Part shown: positions 7,371 to 15,047 of the stretch, one piece after another | Position numbering within the stretch: position 1 is the stretch's first letter | Layout: each line of letters opens with the position of its first letter | From: Candidatus Omnitrophota bacterium | GTDB lineage: Bacteria > Omnitrophota > Gorgyraeia > Zapsychrales > Zapsychraceae | Reading direction: 5' to 3' | NCBI GenBank assembly: GCA_029567025.1 | Contig: JAKQLT010000204.1 | Span: 1-20,072, forward strand | DNA length: 20,072 bases | Made by a program: the position numbers and the translations under genes | Notes under the pieces: model-generated | Told to the model about the DNA's origin: nothing | What the model saw: the letters and a program-made list of their open reading frames with translations, nothing else | The model's database searches: none

Positions 7371-9728
7371 TTAGAATCCTCGACTAACACTAAAATAAAA
7401 TTTTCCGGATTTACCTTCTTCTCCAGGCTCTTTATTAAGAGGATAGCCGTAATCCAAATTCATAGGCCCAATCGGCGTCTTAATACGCACGCCCAAACCT
7501 GTTCCAGATTTAAGGCCTCCTGTTCCAATTTTACTCGATTTCGCCCAGACATTGCCGACATCATAAAAAAGGGCCATTTTAATAAAATCAATCAGCGGAA
7601 TGGTATATTCCACACTTCCGACGATCATGCTTTCTCCACCGATAGGATCATTATTAACAGGGTCCAACGGGCCCACTTTACGCTCGTCATAACCTCGGAT
7701 TGTGCGGGCGCCTCCAGCGAAAAATCTTTCAAAAATCGGAACTTTCTCCGAATTATTATAAGCATCGGCTATGCCTGCTTTTAAACTAAAAGACATTACC
7801 GTATTAAATCGTAATGGAACATAATAATTAGAATACCCTTGTAACCGATAAAAATCCCTGTCACCACCCACAGGACCGCCGGCCACATCCAATAAACTTC
7901 CTAAAACCAGACCTTTTGTCGGAGAAATATTGCTATCTAACGTATTACGCTCGACATTAAAACCTAAAACACTTAAATTATTTTTTCCTAATTCTTCTTT
8001 TAAATCATTGGAAACATCATCTTCCATATTGCTAATCTTAACACTTTCATTACGATAAGAAACCCCGGCGCTTAAGTATTCATTCAATTGTTTACCTAAA
8101 CGTAAAACCCCTCCGATACGCAATTCATCATACGCGTAACCAATATTACGCTCGCGTGTGCGCTGTTTCCGATAAGCATCAAAACCAAAAGAAACAGGAT
8201 AATCAAACCACCAAGGTTCAGTAAAACTTAATAATAAATTATTTCGTGTAGAACCTGTTTCCGCGCGCAAAGCCAATCGTTGGCCTCCACCAGTAAATGT
8301 CGGCCAATTCGTAAAATCAAAATTCTTTTGTTCTACCTCAACGAACCCAATCACTTGATCCACAGTGCTAAACCCGCCGCCAAAACTAAATGTCCCTGTT
8401 TTCGCTTCCTTAACCTGAATAACAAGGTCTTTACGATCAGGCGTATTGGTATCTTCAATATCAAAACTGATATCTTCAAAATATCCCAAATCCGTTAACT
8501 TTTCTTTAGTGCGACGTAATTTCGAGCCATCAAAACGATCCCCAGGATACAATTTTAATTCCCGACGAACAACCGTATCTCGTGTACGGGTATTCCCTTG
8601 AATCTTAATTCGCTCAATATAAGCTAACCCGCCTTCAAACACATTAAGTTTTAATTCCACTTCACCTGTTTTCGGATTAAGCGAGGAACTATCGGTAACA
8701 TTTGCAAAAATATATCCTTTATCAAAATAAAGCGTGCGAATATTAGAAATGTCGTCGCTCAATTTTTTGCGACTAAAAACATTCCCGGTCTGAATATCTT
8801 TCATAGAGCCAAAAATTTCTTTATTAGAAACTATTTTATTGCCGGATAAAACAATATTACCCACATAATATCTTTTGCCTTCTTCAATTTGAACATAAAC
8901 CTCAACCCATCCTTGATAAAGCGATTCAACCCGATAATTAGCTTTAGCGTCAATATATCCTTGTTGTTCATAAAAAGATGTTATCCGGTCCATATCTTCC
9001 TGAAGAACATCTTCTTTTAAATACCCTGAATTAAAAAGCCATTTATAACGCGTCTTCATAACCTTTAAAAGACGTCCATCTTTATAAGCGCTATTTCCCA
9101 AAATATTTATCTTTTTAACACGCATTTGATATCCTTCACGAATAACAAAATGTAAACTCGCTTTATTCGTAACCTCATCAACAAAAGATTCGACTTGAAC
9201 CTCAACTTTTGTCAATCCTTTTTTCGCATACAATTCCTTAATAGTATTTTCATCGTCTTTTAAAATCTTATTATCAAGAAACTTTCCGGCCTCAGTCTTA
9301 ATCTTTTTCTTTAAAACCTTCGCGTGATAATAACGCGTCTTAGAAAATGTGACTTCCTCAACGATTGGTTTTTCATCCACATAAATAATAACTTTAAAGC
9401 CACCGTCCATTTCTTTACGATCGACGCGCACATCAGAAAAATATCCCGTATTATATAAACGTTTCAAATCATCGCTGATGACTTCTTGAATATATTTCTG
9501 ACCTACACGCGTTTTAATTTTAGAAAGAATGGTCGCGATGCTGATTGTCTTATTGCCAACAATTTCAATGCTTTTAACGTCTTTTTCTTGAGGCGCGCTC
9601 ACGTTAGCTGCTTGCAAAGATTGTTTTTCCATTGTCGGCTGGGATTCTTGCGCCCATAAAGAAACACAAGAAAACAACACAACAAATATTACGGTAAAAA
9701 TGAATGAGTTTTTTAATATTTTTCGCAT
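7371..9728 (-). CDS. bamA: Outer membrane protein assembly factor BamA
   Basis: Central Omp85-family subunit of the machine that folds and inserts beta-barrel proteins into the outer membrane. The 785-residue protein has a signal peptide (cleavage probably after LWA, residue 26). POTRA repeats run from about 50 to 420, recognisable by strands such as VKSIEIVGNKTIS, MRVKKINILGNSAYKDG, YYVGNIVLSGNKIVSN and YIERIKIQGNTRTRDTVVR. The C-terminal barrel includes the loop-6 motif RTIRGYDERKVGP (675-687, the VRGF/Y signature) and ends in a terminal Phe (KFYFSVSRGF), the outer-membrane sorting signal. It is first in the bamA-skp-lpx operon behind a consensus promoter. No clear Shine-Dalgarno precedes the ATG. 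Confidence 0.97.
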   Translation of the reverse strand: MRKILKNSFIFTVIFVVLFSCVSLWAQESQPTMEKQSLQAANVSAPQEKDVKSIEIVGNKTISIATILSKIKTRVGQKYIQEVISDDLKRLYNTGYFSDVRVDRKEMDGGFKVIIYVDEKPIVEEVTFSKTRYYHAKVLKKKIKTEAGKFLDNKILKDDENTIKELYAKKGLTKVEVQVESFVDEVTNKASLHFVIREGYQMRVKKINILGNSAYKDGRLLKVMKTRYKWLFNSGYLKEDVLQEDMDRITSFYEQQGYIDAKANYRVESLYQGWVEVYVQIEEGKRYYVGNIVLSGNKIVSNKEIFGSMKDIQTGNVFSRKKLSDDISNIRTLYFDKGYIFANVTDSSSLNPKTGEVELKLNVFEGGLAYIERIKIQGNTRTRDTVVRRELKLYPGDRFDGSKLRRTKEKLTDLGYFEDISFDIEDTNTPDRKDLVIQVKEAKTGTFSFGGGFSTVDQVIGFVEVEQKNFDFTNWPTFTGGGQRLALRAETGSTRNNLLLSFTEPWWFDYPVSFGFDAYRKQRTRERNIGYAYDELRIGGVLRLGKQLNEYLSAGVSYRNESVKISNMEDDVSNDLKEELGKNNLSVLGFNVERNTLDSNISPTKGLVLGSLLDVAGGPVGGDRDFYRLQGYSNYYVPLRFNTVMSFSLKAGIADAYNNSEKVPIFERFFAGGARTIRGYDERKVGPLDPVNNDPIGGESMIVGSVEYTIPLIDFIKMALFYDVGNVWAKSSKIGTGGLKSGTGLGVRIKTPIGPMNLDYGYPLNKEPGEEGKSGKFYFSVSRGF

Positions 9729-9771
9729 GAGATTAGGGGGTATGATAATGGTTGATTTTTGAATTTGTCTA

Positions 9772-9800
9772 ATTATAGTAACAAAAAAAAATCATGTCAA
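9772..9800 (-). promoter_or_regulatory. Consensus sigma-70 promoter for the bamA-skp-lpx operon
   Basis: On the minus strand the -35 hexamer TTGACA (9795-9800) and the -10 hexamer TATAAT (9772-9777) both match the consensus perfectly, with a 17-base spacer containing a run of eight T. The -35 box contains the TGA stop codon of dnaB (9797-9799). Transcription should start near 9765, leaving a leader of roughly 37 bases before bamA. It marks the likely boundary between the ribosomal/replication cluster and the envelope operon, although read-through from dnaB cannot be excluded. Confidence 0.85.
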
Positions 9801-11128
9801 TCAACATATGCCAAATTTTCAAACCGCATGAACTCTTTTGTGAATTGAAGTTTAATCGGTCCCACAGGACCATTACGCTGTTTCGCAATAATGACCTCAG
9901 CAATTCCTTCATTTTCACTTGTGGCATTATAATATTCTTCTCTTACTAAAAGAACAACCACATCCGCGTCTTGTTCAATGGCTCCAGATTCACGCAAATC
10001 GGACAGTTGCGGACGATGGTCCTGACGTGATTCTACCGCTCGCGATAATTGGCTTAAAGCAATAACCGGGACATTCAATTCACGGGCTAACGCTTTTAAA
10101 GAACGAGAAATCTCTGAAATTTCCTGCTGACGGCTTTCACTGTTTTTGCTACCCTGCATTAACTGCAAATAATCAAGAACAACCATTTTAATATTATAAT
10201 TGGCTTTTAATCTGCGGGCCTTAGCGCGAAGTTCCATAGCAGAAATAGCTGGCGTGTCATCAATAAATATTTTGGCTTCTGATAATTTCCCGGCGGCGGC
10301 TGTTAATTTAGGCCAATCAGACGCAGACAAAAAACCTGAACGCACTTTATGCGCATCTACACGCGCTTGAGAGCATAACATACGCTGGACCAACTGTTCT
10401 TTTGACATTTCTAAGCTAAAAATAGCAACAGGAATTTTTTGATCGATAGCGGCATTCTCCGCAATCGAAACCGCTAAAGCGCTTTTTCCCATAGAAGGAC
10501 GCCCTGCTAAAATAATAAGATCCGAATTCTGCAAACCTGAAGTCATAGTATCAAATTTTGTAAATCCTGTTGGAATCCCGGTAATATGCTCTTTGCGTTG
10601 ATACAAATGATCTAACGTGACCATACTACTTTTCACAAGATCCTTCAAAAGAAACGATTGTTGACGCTGTCTAAGATCAGCTATCTCGAAAATAAGTTTT
10701 TCCGCATTATCAACAACGCCTTCGATATCTCCACGGGCATCATAACTATCGGTAATAATTTGCGTTGCATTTTTAATCAACCGCCGTAAAACGCCTTTTT
10801 CTTTCACAATCTGGGCGTAATGCTCGATATTAGCCGCGGTCGGGACAAAATCCATCAAAACAGAAAGATAAGTCACTCCACCGACTTCATCTAAACGGCC
10901 ATCATTTTTTAATTTATCGGATAAGGTAATAAGATCGACTTGCTTGCGCATGTTATACAAATCAAGAATCGCGCGATAGATCGTTTGATGAGCAGGTTCA
11001 TAAAACCAGATTTCATTTAAAATTTCGACAGCGACGCCAATAGCTTCATCGCTAATGAGCATGGAGCCTAACACAGATTTTTCTGCTTCAACATTTTGAG
11101 GCGGAACCCTTACTTCTTCGTGACCCAT
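9797..11128 (-). CDS. dnaB: Replicative DNA helicase DnaB
   Basis: Hexameric 5'-3' helicase of the replication fork. The 443 residues comprise the N-terminal domain (about 8-110, starting VPPQNVEAEKSVLGSML), a linker with a DnaG-contact helix, and the RecA-like ATPase domain from about 185. Walker A is GRPSMGKS (209-216), the catalytic Glu240 lies in FSLEMS, Walker B is VVLDYLQL (316-323), and the arginine-finger region is AKQRNGP (415-421). No intein interrupts it. The start ATG lies 19 bases inside the end of rplI, so the two are probably translationally coupled; rplI-dnaB adjacency is widely conserved. Confidence 0.98.
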   Translation of the reverse strand: MGHEEVRVPPQNVEAEKSVLGSMLISDEAIGVAVEILNEIWFYEPAHQTIYRAILDLYNMRKQVDLITLSDKLKNDGRLDEVGGVTYLSVLMDFVPTAANIEHYAQIVKEKGVLRRLIKNATQIITDSYDARGDIEGVVDNAEKLIFEIADLRQRQQSFLLKDLVKSSMVTLDHLYQRKEHITGIPTGFTKFDTMTSGLQNSDLIILAGRPSMGKSALAVSIAENAAIDQKIPVAIFSLEMSKEQLVQRMLCSQARVDAHKVRSGFLSASDWPKLTAAAGKLSEAKIFIDDTPAISAMELRAKARRLKANYNIKMVVLDYLQLMQGSKNSESRQQEISEISRSLKALARELNVPVIALSQLSRAVESRQDHRPQLSDLRESGAIEQDADVVVLLVREEYYNATSENEGIAEVIIAKQRNGPVGPIKLQFTKEFMRFENLAYVD

Positions 11129-11553
11129 AGTCGTATTTTAGCAGTCACTTCTGGATGGAGTTTAACACCAACTTCAAAAATACCTAATTGATCAATATTC
11201 TTTTCAAGCACGATATCTTTTTTATCAACGGTAAATCCTTCGGCTTCAATAGCCTTGACAATCTCACCTTCAGTCACAGATCCATAAAGCTTCTCCAAAT
11301 CATTAACCTCAACCGTCACAGTACAAGAAACTTTATTCAGCTTATCCGCCAAGATTTCAGCTTTCTTTTTTTCTTCTTCATATTGAGCTTTTTCTTTTTT
11401 CTGAATCTGCTCAATACGTTTTAAATTTTCTGGCGTCGCCAAATACGCATCCCCTTTGGGGAACAAAAAATTACGGGCAAATCCATCTTTAACCTTAACC
11501 ACTTGTCCCGCTTTCCCTAACTTATGAATATCTTTCGATAAAATAACTTCCAT
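11110..11553 (-). CDS. rplI: 50S ribosomal protein bL9
   Basis: The 147-residue protein shows the two-domain bL9 layout: N-terminal rRNA-binding domain MEVILSKDIHKLGKAGQVVK with VKDGFARNFLFPKG (21-34), a long charged connecting helix (about 42-75), and a C-terminal domain about 76-147 with KLYGSVTEGEI. AAGGAGAACAGTT precedes the ATG, giving a clear ribosome binding site. It follows rpsR and overlaps dnaB. Confidence 0.97.
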   Translation of the reverse strand: MEVILSKDIHKLGKAGQVVKVKDGFARNFLFPKGDAYLATPENLKRIEQIQKKEKAQYEEEKKKAEILADKLNKVSCTVTVEVNDLEKLYGSVTEGEIVKAIEAEGFTVDKKDIVLEKNIDQLGIFEVGVKLHPEVTAKIRLWVTKK

Positions 11554-11607
11554 AACTGTTCTCCTTCAATAGACAATTATCTGTTTAATAGCAACGGCCC
11601 CTACTTA

Positions 11608-11913
11608 TTAACGTTTGGATGACCCAACGGACAATAATCCTAAAAACCGCGCTTTTTTAATGGCCGTATTTAATAATCGTTGATTTTTGGCTGTTAATCC
11701 GGAAATTCGACGAGGAACAATTTTACCTCGATCATTAATAAATTTCTGCAGAACAGGCACATTCTTATAATCGATAACAATATCATCAGAAATCTGATAT
11801 CGCGCAGACATTCTCTGCATGCGCTCGGCGCGATCAGCCCGATCCTCGCGTTCTGTTTTAGAGAATTTCTTTCCCATAGCATTATGAGATTTTTTTGAAT
11901 TAAAGTCTTTCAA
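11608..11913 (-). CDS. rpsR: 30S ribosomal protein bS18 (TTG start)
   Basis: The C-terminal 65 residues are typical bS18: IDYKNVPVLQKFINDRGKIVP, RRISGLTAKNQRLLNTAIKKARFLGLL. There are no cysteines, so this is the zinc-free form. The N-terminus is extended by a charged stretch with ADRADRAERMQRM. The start is TTG at 11911-11913: AGGAGG lies 6 bases upstream of it, while the first ATG (codon 13) has no such site. bS18 binds bS6 on the platform of the small subunit; rpsF, ssb and rpsR adjoin as in most bacteria. Confidence 0.95.
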   Translation of the reverse strand: MKDFNSKKSHNAMGKKFSKTEREDRADRAERMQRMSARYQISDDIVIDYKNVPVLQKFINDRGKIVPRRISGLTAKNQRLLNTAIKKARFLGLLSVGSSKR

Positions 11914-11931
11914 AGGCTTCCTCCTTTTATC

Positions 11932-12357
11932 TTATTCATCCCAAGCGATATTTTCAGGTTTTATCACTTCTTCCTGTTGATTCGAAACTTCAATTTCTTC
12001 TTCTTTAATTTTATCTTTACCTCCACCGTATGACCCTAAAAATTGCACACGTTCGGCCCTAACATCAATCGCGCTTCTTTTTTGACCTTCAGGGGTTTCC
12101 CAAAAACGCGACTGCAACACTCCCTCGACAAACACCGGCTTTCCTTTAGAAAGATATTGGCAACAAGCTTCGGCTTGTTTATCCCAAACGGTAACTGTCA
12201 AAAAACAAACTTCTTCTTTAAGTTCTCCGGTGCTATCTTTGAATTTACGATTCACAGCTATACCTAAATTGGCAACAGCCGTTCCTCCTGGCGTGTAACG
12301 TTTTTCAGGATCTCGCGTTAAATTTCCGATTAAAAAAACTTTGTTTAAATTCGCCAT
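11932..12357 (-). CDS. ssb: Single-stranded DNA-binding protein SSB
   Basis: 141 residues from the ATG at 12355-12357, chosen because AGGAGG sits 6 bases upstream and MANLNKVFLIGNLTRDPE is the usual beginning; an upstream TTG would add 7 residues and destroy that spacing. The OB fold covers about 1-108 (TPGGTAVANLGIAVNR, TVWDKQAEACCQYLSKG, VRAERVQFLG). The tail is short (about 33 residues), acidic and ends ENIAWDE, without the DDIPF-type tip that normally binds partner proteins. It lies between rpsF and rpsR, the standard position for the essential SSB. Confidence 0.96.
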   Translation of the reverse strand: MANLNKVFLIGNLTRDPEKRYTPGGTAVANLGIAVNRKFKDSTGELKEEVCFLTVTVWDKQAEACCQYLSKGKPVFVEGVLQSRFWETPEGQKRSAIDVRAERVQFLGSYGGGKDKIKEEEIEVSNQQEEVIKPENIAWDE

Positions 12358-12406
12358 TTCATTCCTCCTTACACACAAAACGCTTTATTAAAATTAATCT
12401 TATTTT

Positions 12407-12712
12407 TTAAGAAGCGACCGCGGTGAACGCGCAACGTAAAATCCTTTCATTCACGCGTAAAACAGCCTTAATTTTATTAACAGCTTCTGGCTTCGCTTCA
12501 AAATTGATCAAATAATACGTCCCTTCCTGGCATTTCTTAATAGGAAAAAACATTTTTTGTTTTTCAAACCATACCTGCGCATTGATCACTTTGCTTGCTG
12601 TTTTGTTAATCGCCTCCGTGACTTCTTTAACAACCGTTTGCTTATCGTCACTATTTAATTTGGAATCAATAATGACTACGAGTTCATACTTTTTCATTTT
12701 CTTTCCCGTCAT
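12407..12712 (-). CDS. rpsF: 30S ribosomal protein bS6
   Basis: 101 residues with the bS6 ferredoxin-like fold: KKYELVVIIDSKLN at the start, VWFEKQKMFFPIKKCQEGTYYLINF in the middle, and RVNERILRCAFTAV at the end. The family normally begins at the second Met (ATG 12695-12697, preceded by GGGAAAG); the outer ATG given here adds five residues and has AAGGA 11 bases upstream. The two starts cannot be separated from sequence alone. There is no acidic C-terminal tail. First gene of the rpsF-ssb-rpsR group, 45 bases after pth. Confidence 0.95.
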   Translation of the reverse strand: MTGKKMKKYELVVIIDSKLNSDDKQTVVKEVTEAINKTASKVINAQVWFEKQKMFFPIKKCQEGTYYLINFEAKPEAVNKIKAVLRVNERILRCAFTAVAS

Positions 12713-12757
12713 CTTTCTGCCATTCCTTTATGAGGAAATGACCAGGTTCGCTTTTCC

Positions 12758-13342
12758 TTATGCTGGCGACCTTCCGTTAAACTGATCACTGGCCTTATCG
12801 ATGCCTTGTGTCATCCACACGAGGCAACATTCGGCGGCTTTTTCAATAAACTGTCCTAAAAATTCTTTTTCTTTTTTTGTAAAATGACCCAAAACATAAT
12901 CTGCTGTCTCTTGATATTTTGGCGGCTGACCAATCCCACAACGTAAACGCGGAAAATCTTTAGTGCCTAAACGATCTTGTATCGAACTTAATCCATTATG
13001 CCCGCCGCAACTTCCTTGAGCGCGTAAACGTATCTGGCCAAATTCTAAATGAAAATCATCAGAAACGACTAAAAGATTATTCAACTCAAGAGACATTTTT
13101 CTGACGATACGCTCAAGGGCCACGCCCGAATTATTCATATAAGTCAAAGGCAATAGAAGCATCACATCAACATCTTCTATCGTTCCTTTCGCAATAAAAC
13201 TTTTTGTCAAAAAACTATGACTAAATTTCAAATGATATTTCTTAGCAAAATATTGAACAACCAAAAAACCTAAATTATGCCGTGTTTCTTCATAATTTTT
13301 ACCAGGATTCCCGAGTCCGACAATAAGCTTGCGCTGTGCCAT
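12758..13342 (-). CDS. pth: Peptidyl-tRNA hydrolase
   Basis: Cleaves peptidyl-tRNA released by stalled ribosomes. The 194 residues are the normal length. Signature motifs are LIVGLGNPGKNYEETRHNLG (6-25) with Asn12 and the catalytic His22, LTYMNNSG (66-73) with Asn70, Asp96 in VVSDDFHLEFG, GGHNGLSS (113-120) with Asn116, and FPRLRCGIGQP (130-140). All active-site residues known from E. coli Pth (Asn10, His20, Asn68, Asp93, Asn114) have counterparts. It follows rplY by 26 bases, the same neighbour as in Bacillus (ctc-spoVC). Confidence 0.97.
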   Translation of the reverse strand: MAQRKLIVGLGNPGKNYEETRHNLGFLVVQYFAKKYHLKFSHSFLTKSFIAKGTIEDVDVMLLLPLTYMNNSGVALERIVRKMSLELNNLLVVSDDFHLEFGQIRLRAQGSCGGHNGLSSIQDRLGTKDFPRLRCGIGQPPKYQETADYVLGHFTKKEKEFLGQFIEKAAECCLVWMTQGIDKASDQFNGRSPA

Positions 13343-13368
13343 GCCTTTTCAAATACTCACAATAAAAA

Positions 13369-14079
13369 TTATTTCTTTTCTTTCTCTTTATCTTTATCTG
13401 AAGCTACAGGGGTCGTAGCTTCAGCTCCTTCTTCTTTCTTCTTCTCTCTCAAAACTTCAGGTTCTGCAGGCGCCGTAGCTTCTGCTCCCGCAACAACAAC
13501 CTCTTCTTTCATCGGATGAACAACTGTAAATAAAATAGTATCCGCGCTTTGCTTTGTTTTAACACCTTGCGGCAATGTAATATCTTTCAAATAAATAAAC
13601 TCACCCATTTTAAGATTCGTAACATCCACTTCAATTTTTTCTGGAATATCTTTAGGAAGGCATAAAACTTCTAATTCCCACATAACATGATCCAAAATCC
13701 CGCCATCTTGTTTAACACCAACGGCCTCGCCTTTGGCCACAATACCGACTTTGACATGGATTTCTTCCGTTAAAGAAATCTTATTAAAATCAATGTGAAG
13801 AATCTCTTCCGTGACCGGATGCTCTTGCTCTTCTCGGACAATCGCCGGATAACTTTTCAATTCTTTATCCCCATCTTTAAGATGAAGATCAAAAATAATG
13901 TTCCTTCCTTTATGAGCGCGAGAAATTTTCTGATAAAGGCGTTTATTCACTTTAACAGCGACAGATTCTTCTTTTCCCCCATAAACAATAGCAGGAATGA
14001 AATCCTTCTGTCGCATATTTTTGACTTTGCGAGTCCCTGTTTCTTGACGAATGTCGACATCCAATTTTATTTCTTCCAT
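13369..14079 (-). CDS. rplY: 50S ribosomal protein bL25, long CTC/TL5 form
   Basis: Binds 5S rRNA. Residues 1-92 are the bL25 core (TGTRKVKNMRQKDFIPAIVYGG, then HPVTEEILHIDF at 88-99), and about 100-190 are the beta-rich TL5/CTC C-terminal domain (GVKQDGGILDHVMWELEVLC). The last 45 residues are a low-complexity Ala/Pro/Glu/Lys tail in which GAEAT(A/T)P occurs twice. The long two-domain form is that of Bacillus Ctc and Thermus TL5 rather than the 94-residue E. coli L25. AAGGGGTG precedes the ATG. It lies between prs and pth as in Bacillus. Confidence 0.96.
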   Translation of the reverse strand: MEEIKLDVDIRQETGTRKVKNMRQKDFIPAIVYGGKEESVAVKVNKRLYQKISRAHKGRNIIFDLHLKDGDKELKSYPAIVREEQEHPVTEEILHIDFNKISLTEEIHVKVGIVAKGEAVGVKQDGGILDHVMWELEVLCLPKDIPEKIEVDVTNLKMGEFIYLKDITLPQGVKTKQSADTILFTVVHPMKEEVVVAGAEATAPAEPEVLREKKKEEGAEATTPVASDKDKEKEKK

Positions 14080-14105
14080 TTTTCGTTACACCCCTTTTAT
14101 CTTTT

Positions 14106-15047
14106 TTATCGAGTTATTCCATCAAACAAACAACTGATTGATTGTTCATTATGTATTCTTTGAATGGCCTCTGCCAAAAGAGACGCCACACTCACAACAT
14201 TAATATTACCAATTTGTTTTTCTTTTGTTAAAGGAATGCTGTCGGTGATAATCAATTCTTTTAAACTTTTGCAATTTTCAATCCGCTCTATCGCTTTGCC
14301 TGATAAAACGCCATGTGTTACCGCCGCATAAACATCCTTGACTCCATGTTTTTTTAACGCCTCAACCGCCTCAATAATAGAGCTTCCCGTCGCGATAATA
14401 TCATCAATAATAATCGCGTTTTTTCCTTGCACCTCACCTAAAATATGCATAACTTCTGTTTTTTCGGGACTTTCTCGTCGCTTATCAACAATGGCTAAAC
14501 TCGCTCCCATTCTTTTTGCATATGCGCGAGCCATTTTTGTTCCGCCGACATCAGGCGCCACAACAACTTTATCCCGAATATCTTTTTCTATAAAATAATC
14601 ACAAATCGCGTTAATCGCATAAAGATGATCAACAGGAATATCAAAAAAACCTTGTATTTGATTCGCATGCAAATCCATAGTTAAAATACGATTGGCGCCG
14701 GCTGTCGTAATTAAATTTGCTATTAATTTCGCCGTGATGGGCACGCGCGGCTGGTCTTTTCTATCCTGACGCGCATAACCATAAAAAGGAATGACTGCCG
14801 TAATCCTTTTGGCAGATGCTCGACGAGCCGCATCAATCATAATCAGAAGCTCCATCAAATTATCATTCGCCGGAGGACAAGTAGGTTGGACAATAAAAAT
14901 ATCTTTCCCGCGCACATTCTCTTTAATCTCGACACGAATCTCACCTTCACTAAAACGAGAAACCAACACATCGGTTAAAGTCACGCCCAATGCGTCACAA
15001 ATCCCTTGTGCTAATTTAGGATTCGCGTTTCCTGTACAAATTTTCAT
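14106..15047 (-). CDS. prs: Ribose-phosphate pyrophosphokinase (PRPP synthetase)
   Basis: Makes PRPP from ribose 5-phosphate and ATP for nucleotide, histidine and tryptophan synthesis. The 313-residue class I enzyme begins MKICTGNANPKLAQ; RFSEGEIRVEI (31-41), the ATP loop FYGYARQDRKDQPR (88-101), MDLHANQIQGFFDIP (124-138) and the PRPP loop IIIDDIIATGSS (212-223) are all intact. The start overlaps the glmU stop in an ATGA (4 bases), implying coupled translation. glmU and prs both feed activated-sugar and nucleotide pools, and the pair is adjacent in Bacillus too. Confidence 0.98.
   Translation of the reverse strand: MKICTGNANPKLAQGICDALGVTLTDVLVSRFSEGEIRVEIKENVRGKDIFIVQPTCPPANDNLMELLIMIDAARRASAKRITAVIPFYGYARQDRKDQPRVPITAKLIANLITTAGANRILTMDLHANQIQGFFDIPVDHLYAINAICDYFIEKDIRDKVVVAPDVGGTKMARAYAKRMGASLAIVDKRRESPEKTEVMHILGEVQGKNAIIIDDIIATGSSIIEAVEALKKHGVKDVYAAVTHGVLSGKAIERIENCKSLKELIITDSIPLTKEKQIGNINVVSVASLLAEAIQRIHNEQSISCLFDGITR

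Noticed and set aside
7344..7784. 146-codon plus-strand open frame
   Set aside because: It lies antisense to the end of bamA, has no recognisable domain or ribosome binding site, and bamA is clearly coding here.
12358..12378. Seven-residue upstream extension of ssb from a TTG
   Set aside because: The AGGAGG for the family-typical ATG falls inside that extension, so the ATG at 12357 is preferred.
13795..14163. 122-codon plus-strand open frame
   Set aside because: Antisense to rplY and the end of prs; composition is that of a reverse-complement shadow (Phe/Ile/Leu rich).
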